Both the position numbers and the translations under genes were made by a program. DNA of 64,000 bases from Microbacterium sp. SA39 (lineage in GTDB: Bacteria > Actinomycetota > Actinomycetes > Actinomycetales > Microbacteriaceae): contig NZ_JXRU01000036.1 in the NCBI RefSeq assembly GCF_000967865.1, positions 62,001 through 126,000 of the forward strand, in the 5' to 3' direction. Shown here in pieces: positions 26,179 to 33,304 of this stretch. Numbering within the stretch: position 1 is the stretch's first letter; the number at the start of each line of letters is the position of its first letter. A model generated the notes under the pieces. That model searched no databases. It saw only the letters and a program-made list of their open reading frames with translations, and was not told where the DNA came from.

Positions 26179-27945
26179 ATGCGACTGACCAACGTCACGC
26201 ACCTCCGCCTCCCGTTCGGACGGCTCTGGGGTTATGACGTCAGTGCGTCCGCGCTCGGGCGACGCCTTCCCGTGTCATTCGATCAGCGACTCCATGTCGG
26301 GGTGGGCGATCGTCCCGGCTCCTGGATGGCGCTGTCCTTCCGGCTGCCTACATCGACCCGTCGGGAGTCGATCGCGGATGCCTGGCTGGCTGTGATCGCT
26401 CGCCATGGAACGCTGCGATCGGCTTTCGCACCCGGCCCCGATGGTGATCCGGTGCTTCACGAGATCGAGATCGGGCCCGGAAGCTGGGTCGAGCATCAGG
26501 TTGCTCCGGGTCAGGCTGTCAACGACGCGTTGCGGGACATCCTCGATGCGGCGTGTTCGCCGTACCGGCATCCTTCTCACCGGTTGTGCGTGTTGGAGAC
26601 CGCTGCCGGGCACACGGTCGTGATCGCCGCGGATCATGCGCACGTCGACATGTGGTCGATGCTGGTGATCGCGCGCGACCTGCTGAGTGCGCTCGATGCA
26701 GGGAGCGCAGGCTCGAAATCGTTGCCGGGGCCGGCGCCGGCTTTCGTCGAGCACACGCAGGCGCTGCTGGATCGGGATGCTGCACCGGACCACGTCCGTC
26801 AGCGATGGGAAACGATCATCGAGGACAGCGGCGGTGTGATGCCGCAGTTCCCGCTGCCCCTCGGCACGCCAGAGCCGCATCGGGAGCGCGTGGAAGTGCG
26901 CGATGTGTTCGACGTCGACGATGCTGCCGCATTCGCTGCACAGGCCCGTGACGACGGCGTCTCGACTCTCGCGCGCGCGGTGGTGGCGATGACCGCGGTG
27001 ACCCGCGAACTGGCGGGTACCGCGCTGCGAGCCGTCTTTCCGGTGCACAGCCGCTTCGAAGACAACTGGCATGACTCGGTGGGCTGGTTCATCACCAACT
27101 CCGTCCTCGAGTCGGACGTCGCCGAACCGCACGCGGCGGCGGCAGCGGTGAGAGAGGCGGTACAACTCGGCTCGTGGCCGCTGGCGGACGTCCTCGCTCC
27201 GTGGGGCGGCATGCCCGTGGCGCCCGGGATGTTCGCGATCTCCTGGCTGGACCTGCGCAGGTTACCCGTGCGCATCGACTCCGTCGGTCTCGACGCGCAG
27301 TATGTCAGCGCGGCGACCGACACCGACGCCGTCATGCTCTGGTTCATCCTGGATGAGTCGGGTCTGCATCTGAGATGCCGCTATCCCGACACCGCTGAGG
27401 CTCGCGCAAGCGTCGGCGGATGGCTGGACCTTCTCGTCGCGAGGTTGCAGACGGACGCGCGGTCCTCGGTTCGTGGTCGGTTGCAGGTGGCAGGCCGAAC
27501 GTTCCGGCTCGAGCGTGCGAGCCGCGATGACATCGAAGCGATCGCAGCGTTGCTGCACGACGATCAATTCGGCCCGGACCGTGAGAGCGTCGGCCTCGAG
27601 CGATACGAGGCAGCCTTCGGTGCGGTCGCTCGCGACAGTTCCAACTATCTGGGGGTTGTCCGCGACACTGCCGACCGCATCGTCGCCACGATGCAATTGA
27701 CCGTCATCCCGGGTCTTTCCCGCGGTGGTTCCAGCCGATTGCAGATCGAGGGACTGCGAGTCGCGTCGGGGGAGCGGTCACAGGGCCTGGGCGCAGCGAT
27801 GCTCGAGTGGGCACACGATTTCGGTCGTGCGCGGGGTGCGCAACTGGCACAGGTGACGACCGACGAGGCGCGGGACCGGACTCGCGTCTTCTACACGCGA
27901 CTCGGATATAGAACCGCCCACGTGGGATTGAAACGGCAGATCTGA
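26179..27945 (+). CDS. Condensation-domain acyltransferase fused to a GNAT domain
   Basis: 588 residues from ATG 26179. Residues about 1-430 form an NRPS/PapA-type condensation fold: LSFRLPTSTRRESIADAWLAVIARHGTLRSAF at the start, then the catalytic motif in ADHAHVDMWSM (HxxxD intact; the usual Gly after Asp is Met), and VFPVHSRFEDNWHDSVGWFITN. Residues about 430-588 form a GNAT acetyltransferase with the acetyl-CoA loop VASGERSQGLGAAML and a terminal FYTRLGYR. There is no carrier or adenylation domain nearby, so it is not a fragment of an NRPS module. It might transfer two acyl groups onto one small molecule; that is inference. The longer frame from 25771 is antisense to the hydrolase. Confidence 0.85.
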   Translation: MRLTNVTHLRLPFGRLWGYDVSASALGRRLPVSFDQRLHVGVGDRPGSWMALSFRLPTSTRRESIADAWLAVIARHGTLRSAFAPGPDGDPVLHEIEIGPGSWVEHQVAPGQAVNDALRDILDAACSPYRHPSHRLCVLETAAGHTVVIAADHAHVDMWSMLVIARDLLSALDAGSAGSKSLPGPAPAFVEHTQALLDRDAAPDHVRQRWETIIEDSGGVMPQFPLPLGTPEPHRERVEVRDVFDVDDAAAFAAQARDDGVSTLARAVVAMTAVTRELAGTALRAVFPVHSRFEDNWHDSVGWFITNSVLESDVAEPHAAAAAVREAVQLGSWPLADVLAPWGGMPVAPGMFAISWLDLRRLPVRIDSVGLDAQYVSAATDTDAVMLWFILDESGLHLRCRYPDTAEARASVGGWLDLLVARLQTDARSSVRGRLQVAGRTFRLERASRDDIEAIAALLHDDQFGPDRESVGLERYEAAFGAVARDSSNYLGVVRDTADRIVATMQLTVIPGLSRGGSSRLQIEGLRVASGERSQGLGAAMLEWAHDFGRARGAQLAQVTTDEARDRTRVFYTRLGYRTAHVGLKRQI

Positions 27946-28001
27946 CGGCGCCGGCCCTCGCCGCTCTCGTCATGATCACGAGCGCGCTTGTCCCTCGTCT
28001 G

Positions 28002-28007
28002 TAACCT
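28002..28007 (+). promoter_or_regulatory. -10 box for leaderless VOC gene
   Basis: TAACCT, then GACGAT (6 nt), then GTG at 28014. Confidence 0.5.
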
Positions 28008-28013
28008 GACGAT

Positions 28014-28406
28014 GTGACTGTTCGCCTCGAAGGAATAACGGTGCTCGCTGATGACGTCGCCGCGCTCGTCGCATTCTACGAACGAGCGCTCGGCCTGCGG
28101 GTCGTCACGCGCGAAGAGGCGTACGTCGCCTTCGGTGATGAAGGCATTCGGCTTGCGATCTTCTCCCGGCAGCTCATGAGCGGCAACACCGACGATCATT
28201 CGTCATACCGAACTCGATTCACCGGTCAGGCGTTCGAGCTGAACTTCCAGTGTGACGATCCTGTCGAGGTCGCGCGTCGGTACGACGAGGTCATCGCTGC
28301 CGGGGCCACGCCGGCAGGACGGCCGGAGCTTCGAGAATGGGGGCAGTTCGCCGGCTTCTTCGCCGATCCCGAAGGGACCATCCACTCCCTGTTCGCCGAT
28401 GCGTGA
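28014..28406 (+). CDS. VOC family (glyoxalase/bleomycin resistance) protein
   Basis: 130 residues with the paired beta-alpha-beta-beta-beta units of the vicinal oxygen chelate fold: TVRLEGITVLADDVAALVAFYERALGLRVV at the start and the second unit from FELNFQCDDPVEVARRYDEVIAAGATPAG to WGQFAGFFADPEGTIHSLF. The usual first metal His is replaced, so it may bind a ligand and not catalyse. The start is leaderless. It is a single-gene unit inside the accessory patch between the two toxin-antitoxin pairs. Confidence 0.88.
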   Translation: MTVRLEGITVLADDVAALVAFYERALGLRVVTREEAYVAFGDEGIRLAIFSRQLMSGNTDDHSSYRTRFTGQAFELNFQCDDPVEVARRYDEVIAAGATPAGRPELREWGQFAGFFADPEGTIHSLFADA

Positions 28407-28501
28407 CGAGGTGCCAGCGAAGAACGAACGATGATCGTTCCGAGCGTCCCATCGTTGTCAGGGAACACCAGGAGCTGAGTTCGCGCCGTGGCGAATTCAG
28501 G

Positions 28502-28533
28502 ATAACGGCTGGCGTTATTAACGCTTCGCGTTA
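28502..28533. promoter_or_regulatory. Tandem palindromes, operator of higBA
   Basis: ATAACG-N5-CGTTAT (28502-28518) is followed directly by TAACGC-TTC-GCGTTA (28519-28533). Together they cover the space just ahead of the -10 box, as expected for autorepression by HigA. Confidence 0.75.
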
Positions 28534-28539
28534 TACACT
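28534..28539 (+). promoter_or_regulatory. -10 box for leaderless higB
   Basis: TACACT, then CGGAAG (6 nt), then GTG at 28546, directly downstream of the tandem operators. Confidence 0.5.
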
Positions 28540-28545
28540 CGGAAG

Positions 28546-28827
28546 GTGATCCGATCGTTCGGCAACAAGGAGACCGAGCGTTTGTGCCGTCGTGAACGAG
28601 TCCGATCGATCGATCCGCGGATCCTCCGCACCGCCTTGCGGAAACTCCGCCAAGTGGGTTCGGCGGAGGCGCTCGATGACCTTCGAGTGCCCCCAGGCAA
28701 CCGGTTGGAAGCGCTGAGAGGCGATCGAGCCGGGCAGTACCGCATCAGGATCAACGGCCAGTGGCGGATCTGCTTCGTGTGGACCGACGCAGGACCAGAG
28801 GAGGTGGAGATCATTGACTATCACTGA
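28546..28827 (+). CDS. higB: HigB-type RelE/ParE family toxin
   Basis: 93 residues, the normal size. The HigB pattern is complete: IRSFGNKETERLCRRERVRSIDPRILRTALRKL, LRVPPGNRLEALRGDRAGQYRIRINGQWRICFVWTDAG and EEVEIIDYH. Such toxins cut mRNA on the ribosome. The toxin comes first and the antitoxin second, which is the diagnostic gene order for higBA, and the two genes overlap by 14 bases. The start is GTG right after a -10 box. Confidence 0.95.
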   Translation: MIRSFGNKETERLCRRERVRSIDPRILRTALRKLRQVGSAEALDDLRVPPGNRLEALRGDRAGQYRIRINGQWRICFVWTDAGPEEVEIIDYH

Positions 28828-29116
28828 CAGCCTCGAGCCTATTCACCCCGGGGAGGTTCTCATGGAGGACTTCATCCAGGGATTCGGGATCACTCAGAAC
28901 AAGCTCGCGGTTTCGATCGGCGTGCCGCCGCGGCGCATCAACGAGATTGTGCACCGCAAGCGGGCCGTGACCGCTGACACCGCGCTCCGTCTCGCCAAGT
29001 ACTTCGGGACGACGGCTCAGTTCTGGCTCAACCTTCAGACGCAGTTCGACCTCGACGTCGCCGCGGATCGGACAGCCGATCAGATCGACGCCATCACGCC
29101 GTTGCGCGTGGCGTGA
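28814..29116 (+). CDS. higA: HigA-type antitoxin (XRE HTH)
   Basis: 100 residues from a TTG start at 28814. The family opening IHPGEVLMEDFIQGFGITQNKLAVSIGVPPRRINEIVHRKRAVTADTALRLAKYFGTTAQFWLNLQTQFDL is a classic HigA helix-turn-helix. TTG is chosen because the conserved IHPGE block lies upstream of the first ATG (28862) and GAGGTGGAG stands just before the TTG. It should neutralise HigB and bind the tandem palindromes at 28502-28533. Confidence 0.95.
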   Translation: MTITDSLEPIHPGEVLMEDFIQGFGITQNKLAVSIGVPPRRINEIVHRKRAVTADTALRLAKYFGTTAQFWLNLQTQFDLDVAADRTADQIDAITPLRVA

Positions 29117-29177
29117 ATCTCGAGAGTCCAGAGGAGACGAATGGCACGTGGCATCCTGCGCCGTTGGGATATCGCGT

Positions 29178-29209
29178 GAAGGCCGTCACCAGCGTCGAGG
29201 TCGGCCTTC
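29178..29209 (+). terminator. Probable terminator of higBA
   Basis: GAAGGCCG and CGGCCTTC form an 8-bp stem around 16 nt, followed by GATACTTTTCC. The rest of the 255-nt gap to the next gene shows no gene-like signal. Confidence 0.55.
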
Positions 29210-29371
29210 GATACTTTTCCTCGCTCTCCGCGGTCGCCGGCGCCGGTCCCGGGAACGACCAGGACTAGATACGCTGGACGGAGGCGGCGCGAGCCGCGGT
29301 CCGGCCACAGGCGTCCGCCGAGTTCGTTCCGCCTGTGCATCCGACACCGACGGCACGAGGAGACGACGCCG

Positions 29372-29941
29372 ATGACCGACACCCAGATTTTCGAGCCCGA
29401 GGGACGCGCTGTCCCCTTCGTCGACGAGGGCGACGGTCCGGTCAAGCTGGTACTGATCCAGGAGCAGGGTCTCCCGGCGGATGTGCTGGGAGTCGTCGGG
29501 CACTACCTCGCAGAGGAGGCCGGATTCCACGTGCTGCGGGTCGGCTATCGCGCCGGCGACGCGGATGTCTCGGTGGAAGACCGCGTCGACGATGTCCTCG
29601 CGGTGATCGAGCACGTCGGTCTGTCGGACACCTGGATCGGCGGACACGGTTTCGGCGGCACCATCGCCCGTGCGCTCGCCGCATCTCACCACGAGCGCGT
29701 GAACGGTCTGCTCCTGCTCGGCGTCGAGGAAGACGAGACTCCGCTCGCGCCCGTGATCCCCGTGCTCATCATCCAGGGCTCGGACGACGCCTCGACGCCG
29801 CCGGTCAACGGAGAGCGTCTTCAGGCCACCGCGCCCGAGCGCGCGAGTGTGAAGAGCATCGCCGGGGGAGACCACCTGTTCCCGATGACGCATCCGATCG
29901 AGACAGCGGTCGACATCGAGGAGTACCTCGACTGGGATTGA
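29372..29941 (+). CDS. Alpha/beta hydrolase-fold protein lacking the nucleophile serine
   Basis: 189 residues, small for the family. The core strands are clear (VKLVLIQEQGLPADVLG, FHVLRVGYRAGDADVS), and the elbow region is WIGGHGFGGTIARALAAS. The position normally held by Ser in GxSxG is Gly. The late Asp (IQGSDDASTPP) and His (AGGDHLFPMTHP) remain. It is therefore probably not a normal serine hydrolase. GAGGAGACG precedes the ATG. Confidence 0.85.
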   Translation: MTDTQIFEPEGRAVPFVDEGDGPVKLVLIQEQGLPADVLGVVGHYLAEEAGFHVLRVGYRAGDADVSVEDRVDDVLAVIEHVGLSDTWIGGHGFGGTIARALAASHHERVNGLLLLGVEEDETPLAPVIPVLIIQGSDDASTPPVNGERLQATAPERASVKSIAGGDHLFPMTHPIETAVDIEEYLDWD

Positions 29942-29960
29942 CGCGCGCCGCTCCGCGCTC

Positions 29961-30305
29961 CTAGCGCCCCTGCCGCTTCTTGTACGGCTTCGGCTGCCCC
30001 TTGACCGCCGGTGTGCGTCCCTTGCCCTTGGACGCCTTCGCCTTGCCGCCTCGCGGCGCGGGTGCGTTCTTCACGGGCGCCGGGGCCGCAGCGACCTCTT
30101 GCCGAGCCACGGCGAGGAACTGTTCGCCGACCGAGGTAAGGCGCGTCGGATCACCGCGATGGATCAGCGGCTGCCCGACCTCGTCCTCGAGCTTCTCGAT
30201 CGAGGTGTACAGCGACGCCAGCGGGATGCCCAGGGTCTCGGCTGCCCGGGGGAAGTGCAGTTCCTCCGCGACGACGATGAAACGGCGGAGCAACGAGATC
30301 TTCAC
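29961..30305 (-). CDS. HTH-only LysR-like protein with a basic tail
   Basis: 114 residues. About residues 1-58 match the N-terminal winged helix of LysR regulators: ISLLRRFIVVAEELHFPRAAETLGIPLASLYTSIEKLEDEVGQPLIHRG. There is no effector-binding domain. The rest is a low-complexity Ala/Pro/Lys/Arg tail ending PYKKRQGR, which should bind DNA non-specifically. The GTG at 30305 has AAAGGAC upstream; longer frames upstream are antisense to the next gene. Possibly a small nucleoid-type or accessory DNA-binding protein; that is inference. Confidence 0.8.
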   Translation of the reverse strand: MKISLLRRFIVVAEELHFPRAAETLGIPLASLYTSIEKLEDEVGQPLIHRGDPTRLTSVGEQFLAVARQEVAAAPAPVKNAPAPRGGKAKASKGKGRTPAVKGQPKPYKKRQGR

Positions 30306-30346
30306 GGGTGGAGCCGTCCTTTCCCGCACGGATTGCGGCACCTGTT

Positions 30347-30358
30347 CAGCGTACGCTG
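30347..30358. promoter_or_regulatory. Palindromic shared -10 region of divergent genes
   Basis: CAGCGTACGCTG is a perfect 12-bp palindrome that contains TACGCT on both strands, so one site can be the -10 box for the HTH-only gene (minus) and for the acidic gene with the ABC-F gene (plus). Confidence 0.5.
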
Positions 30359-30384
30359 GCGGGACACCGATCGAAGGGTTCACC

Positions 30385-30555
30385 GTGTCCGACCACCACG
30401 ACCAGTCCACTCCGGAGCACATCCCCGGACCGGATGAGGCGTCTGTTCCGGAGCTCGAAGCCGACGAGACGATCGCTCCGCGACCGGAGGAGGAGATCGC
30501 CGACGTCCTCCGCGCGGAGCCCGATCTGGGCGACCACAGCAGCCACGACTCGTGA
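30385..30555 (+). CDS. Small acidic protein upstream of the ABC-F gene
   Basis: 56 residues from GTG 30385. The chain is rich in Asp, Glu, His and Pro (SDHHDQSTPEHIPGPDEASV onward) and probably disordered. Support for it being real: the stop overlaps the ABC-F start by 4 bases (GTGA), and the shared promoter lies 27 nt ahead. No family was recognised. Confidence 0.6.
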   Translation: MSDHHDQSTPEHIPGPDEASVPELEADETIAPRPEEEIADVLRAEPDLGDHSSHDS

Positions 30556-32213
30556 CCGCAACACTCGTGGCCCAGGGTCTGGCCGGAGGGTACGGTCACC
30601 GCACCCTCTTCGATTCACTCGACCTGACCGTCACGCCGGGCGATGTCGTCGGCGTGGTCGGCGCGAACGGTGCGGGGAAGTCCACGCTGCTCCGGCTGCT
30701 CGCCGGCATCGACGAGCCGCAGGCCGGGACGATCGCTCTGGCGCCCGCTGACGCCTTCGTCGGCTGGCTCCCGCAGGAACACGAGAGTGTCGACGGCGAG
30801 ACGATCACCGCTTACATCGCCCGCCGCACGGGGTGCGGCGCCGCAACTGCCGAGATGGATGCCGCGGCATCCGCACTCGGCGACCCCTCGCTCGCGATCC
30901 CCGGTGTCGATCCTGCCGACACCTACTCGACTGCCCTCGATCGTTGGCTCGCCAGCGGTGCCGCCGATCTGGACGAGAGACTCCCGTCCGTGCTCGCCGA
31001 CCTGGGGCTCGAGCTCGGCGGCCACGCCGACGAGATCCTCATGACCTCGCTTTCGGGCGGACAGGCGGCACGCGTCGGGCTGGCAGCTCTGCTGCTCTCA
31101 CGCTTCGACATCGTGCTGCTGGACGAGCCGACCAACGACCTCGACCTCGACGGGCTCGAGCGATTGGAGGCGTTCGTGCGAGGGCTCCGCGGCGGCGTGG
31201 TGCTGGTCAGCCATGATCGCGAGTTCCTCGCTCGCTGTGTGACCCGCGTGCTGGCGCTCGACCTGGCACAGGGGTCGAACCGCGTCTTCGGCGGGGGATA
31301 CGACGCCTACCTGGAAGAACGGGCAACGGTGCGACGCCAGCAGCGCGAGAAGTACGACGAGTTCGCCGAGAAGAAGGCCGATCTCGTCGGTCGGGCCCGC
31401 ACCCAGCGGGAATGGTCGAGCCAGGGCGTCCGCAACGCGATGAAGAAGGCGCCGGACAACGACAAGATCCGGCGCAAGGCATCGACCGAGTCGAGTGAGA
31501 AGCAGGCGCAGAAAGTGCGTCAGATGGAGAGTCGCATCGCGCGGCTCGAAGAGGTCGATGAGCCGCGCAAGGAGTGGCAGCTCGAGTTCACCATCGCCTC
31601 CGCACCGCGATCCAGCTCCGTCGTCTCGACCCTGAGCTCCGCCGTCTTCCGCCAGGGCTCGTTCACCCTCGGGCCTGTGTCTCTGCAGGTGAACGCGGGC
31701 GAGCGCATCGGTATCACCGGTCCCAACGGCGCCGGCAAGTCCACCCTCCTGCGAGCGCTGCTCGGGCAGCAGCATCCGGACGAGGGAACGGCGGCTCTGG
31801 GGGCCAGCGTGCAGATCGGCGAGATCGACCAGGCGCGCTCTCTGCTCGCCGGCCCGCGGCCGCTCGCGGCATCCTTCGAGGAGCTCGTTCCGGAGATGGC
31901 GAGCGCCGAGGTGCGTACGCTCCTGGCCAAGTTCGGACTCAAGGCCGACCATGTGAGCCGCCCGGTGGACGAGCTCTCGCCCGGTGAACGGACCCGCGCG
32001 GGGCTGGCGCTCCTGCAGGCCCGTGGCACGAACGTGCTCGTGCTCGACGAGCCGACGAACCACCTCGATCTCGCCGCCATCGAGCAGCTGGAGCAGGCGC
32101 TCGAATCGTACGACGGGACGCTGCTGCTGGTGACGCACGATCGACGGATGCTCGACACGGTGACGACCGACCGGCGCTGGCGAGTGGATGCCGGTCGGGT
32201 GACCGAGCTCTGA
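30552..32213 (+). CDS. ABC-F family ATPase (ribosome-associated type)
   Basis: 553 residues with two ABC ATPase domains and no membrane part. Domain 1: Walker A VGANGAGKSTLLRLL (about 36-50), signature SLSGGQAARVGLAALLLSRFDIVLLDEPTNDLDL. Linker (about 250-350) is rich in Lys and Glu as in the P-site tRNA interaction motif. Domain 2: GPNGAGKSTLLRALLG and ELSPGERTRAGLALLQ with LDEPTNHLDL. ABC-F proteins rescue stalled ribosomes, and some protect against antibiotics; which kind this is cannot be judged without a tree. It is coupled to the small acidic gene upstream. Confidence 0.93.
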   Translation: MTATLVAQGLAGGYGHRTLFDSLDLTVTPGDVVGVVGANGAGKSTLLRLLAGIDEPQAGTIALAPADAFVGWLPQEHESVDGETITAYIARRTGCGAATAEMDAAASALGDPSLAIPGVDPADTYSTALDRWLASGAADLDERLPSVLADLGLELGGHADEILMTSLSGGQAARVGLAALLLSRFDIVLLDEPTNDLDLDGLERLEAFVRGLRGGVVLVSHDREFLARCVTRVLALDLAQGSNRVFGGGYDAYLEERATVRRQQREKYDEFAEKKADLVGRARTQREWSSQGVRNAMKKAPDNDKIRRKASTESSEKQAQKVRQMESRIARLEEVDEPRKEWQLEFTIASAPRSSSVVSTLSSAVFRQGSFTLGPVSLQVNAGERIGITGPNGAGKSTLLRALLGQQHPDEGTAALGASVQIGEIDQARSLLAGPRPLAASFEELVPEMASAEVRTLLAKFGLKADHVSRPVDELSPGERTRAGLALLQARGTNVLVLDEPTNHLDLAAIEQLEQALESYDGTLLLVTHDRRMLDTVTTDRRWRVDAGRVTEL

Positions 32214-32233
32214 TGTCACTGCGTCGGAAACGG

Positions 32234-32266
32234 CGGATGCCGCGACCCTGAGGGCCGCGGCATCCG
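32234..32266. terminator. Terminator between the ABC-F and HesB-like genes
   Basis: Perfect 11-bp stem CGGATGCCGCG around 11 nt, between convergent genes. Confidence 0.7.
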
Positions 32267-32291
32267 GGAGTCCTGTGTTCCGGTGAGGTCG

Positions 32292-32597
32292 TCAGGCGAC
32301 CTGAGCCTGGGGCATCACGGCGAAGGACACCGCGCCCTCCTCGTCGACACCGGCGTCGAGCACCTTGTCGTCGAGGGCCGTTGCGGCTTCCTCGTCGAGG
32401 AACAGACGGGTGCCGGAGACCTCCACGACCTGGTCCTGCGGCTCCGGGTCGGCGGTCACGAGCACCGCGAGGCGAGCACCGCCGTCCGCGTCCGGGGTGG
32501 CGGTGGAGTGGATGCGGAGACCCGCATCGGGCGCTTCGGTCTGACGACTCACAAGGGTCGAGACGATGGCGGTGGCGTTGTCGGTGAGGGTGAGCAC
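32292..32597 (-). CDS. HesB/IscA-like protein without cysteines
   Basis: 101 residues with the fold of A-type iron-sulfur carriers: LTLTDNATAIVSTLVSRQTEAPDAGLRI, then QDQVVEVSGTRLFLDEEAATALDDKVLDAGV. True IscA/ErpA proteins need one central Cys and a CGC-like C-terminal pair; this protein has no cysteine at all and ends AVMPQAQVA. It is therefore unlikely to carry a cluster. The start GTG has GGAGAG upstream. It is a separate transcript between terminators. Confidence 0.85.
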   Translation of the reverse strand: MLTLTDNATAIVSTLVSRQTEAPDAGLRIHSTATPDADGGARLAVLVTADPEPQDQVVEVSGTRLFLDEEAATALDDKVLDAGVDEEGAVSFAVMPQAQVA

Positions 32598-32704
32598 GAG
32601 ACTCTCCTTCCGTTCGGGGCATGCCGCGGTCGCGACACGTCCGGGCCACGATGCCGAACCTCGGCTGTCGACTCAACCCCCGGGCGGCGATTGTCAGGAG
32701 GCTC

Positions 32705-33196
32705 TCAAGGTCGCAGCTTCTTGCGCATGAAGACCTGCGCCGTCCCGTCGCCGTCGGGAACCCGCTCGTGCTCTACGTATCCGCAGGACTCGTAGAGCCG
32801 CAGGTTGGCCTCGCTGAGACTCCCCGTGAACAGCTCGGCAACGTCGGCTGAGGAGGCTTCCTCCGCCGCGTCGAGCAGCATCCGTCCGATCCCTTCCCCC
32901 TGCATGTCCGGAGCGATGGCGATCCGGCCGATCAGCAGCAGCTCGTCGTGCTCGACGAAGCGGATCGCCCCGACCAGGCGCCCCCCGATCCGTGCGGTGA
33001 ATCCGGACTCGGAGCGGAGCTCGGCCTCCAGCTCGCTCAGCGTCTGGGTGAGCGGCGGCATGTCGACGCTCCCGTAGATCGCCGCCTCGGACACGAAGGC
33101 GGCTCGCTGCACGGTCAGCACCTCGCCCGCGTCGCTGTCACTGATCGGGCTGATCTCCATCTCTGTCCGTCGCTCCTGCTGGTCTTCCGACACCAT
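32705..33196 (-). CDS. GNAT family N-acetyltransferase
   Basis: 163 residues from ATG 33196 (GAGAGGGG 7 nt upstream); an in-frame ATG at 33160 is an alternative that begins nearer the fold. The GNAT core includes FTARIGGRLVGAIRFVEHDELLLIGRIAIAPDMQGEGIGRMLLDAAEE, with the acetyl-CoA pyrophosphate loop MQGEGIG, and SLSEANLRLYESCGYVEHER. The substrate is unknown. It is divergent from dps. Confidence 0.9.
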   Translation of the reverse strand: MVSEDQQERRTEMEISPISDSDAGEVLTVQRAAFVSEAAIYGSVDMPPLTQTLSELEAELRSESGFTARIGGRLVGAIRFVEHDELLLIGRIAIAPDMQGEGIGRMLLDAAEEASSADVAELFTGSLSEANLRLYESCGYVEHERVPDGDGTAQVFMRKKLRP

Positions 33197-33304
33197 GTCG
33201 CCCCTCTCGTTCTCCCGTCACATTCGGGGTTCGGCCCGACTGCTGTCAACCCCCTCGGGCGCCGGGGTCGCGGCGGACTATGGTCGGCGCGAGGAGGTCA
33301 CACC

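Noticed and set aside
26179..27945. Remnant of a nonribosomal peptide synthetase
   Set aside because: No adenylation or carrier sequences nearby; the condensation part is complete and fused to another full domain.
29141..29179. 12-codon ORF after higA
   Set aside because: Too short, no support beyond a possible ribosome site; it runs into the terminator hairpin.
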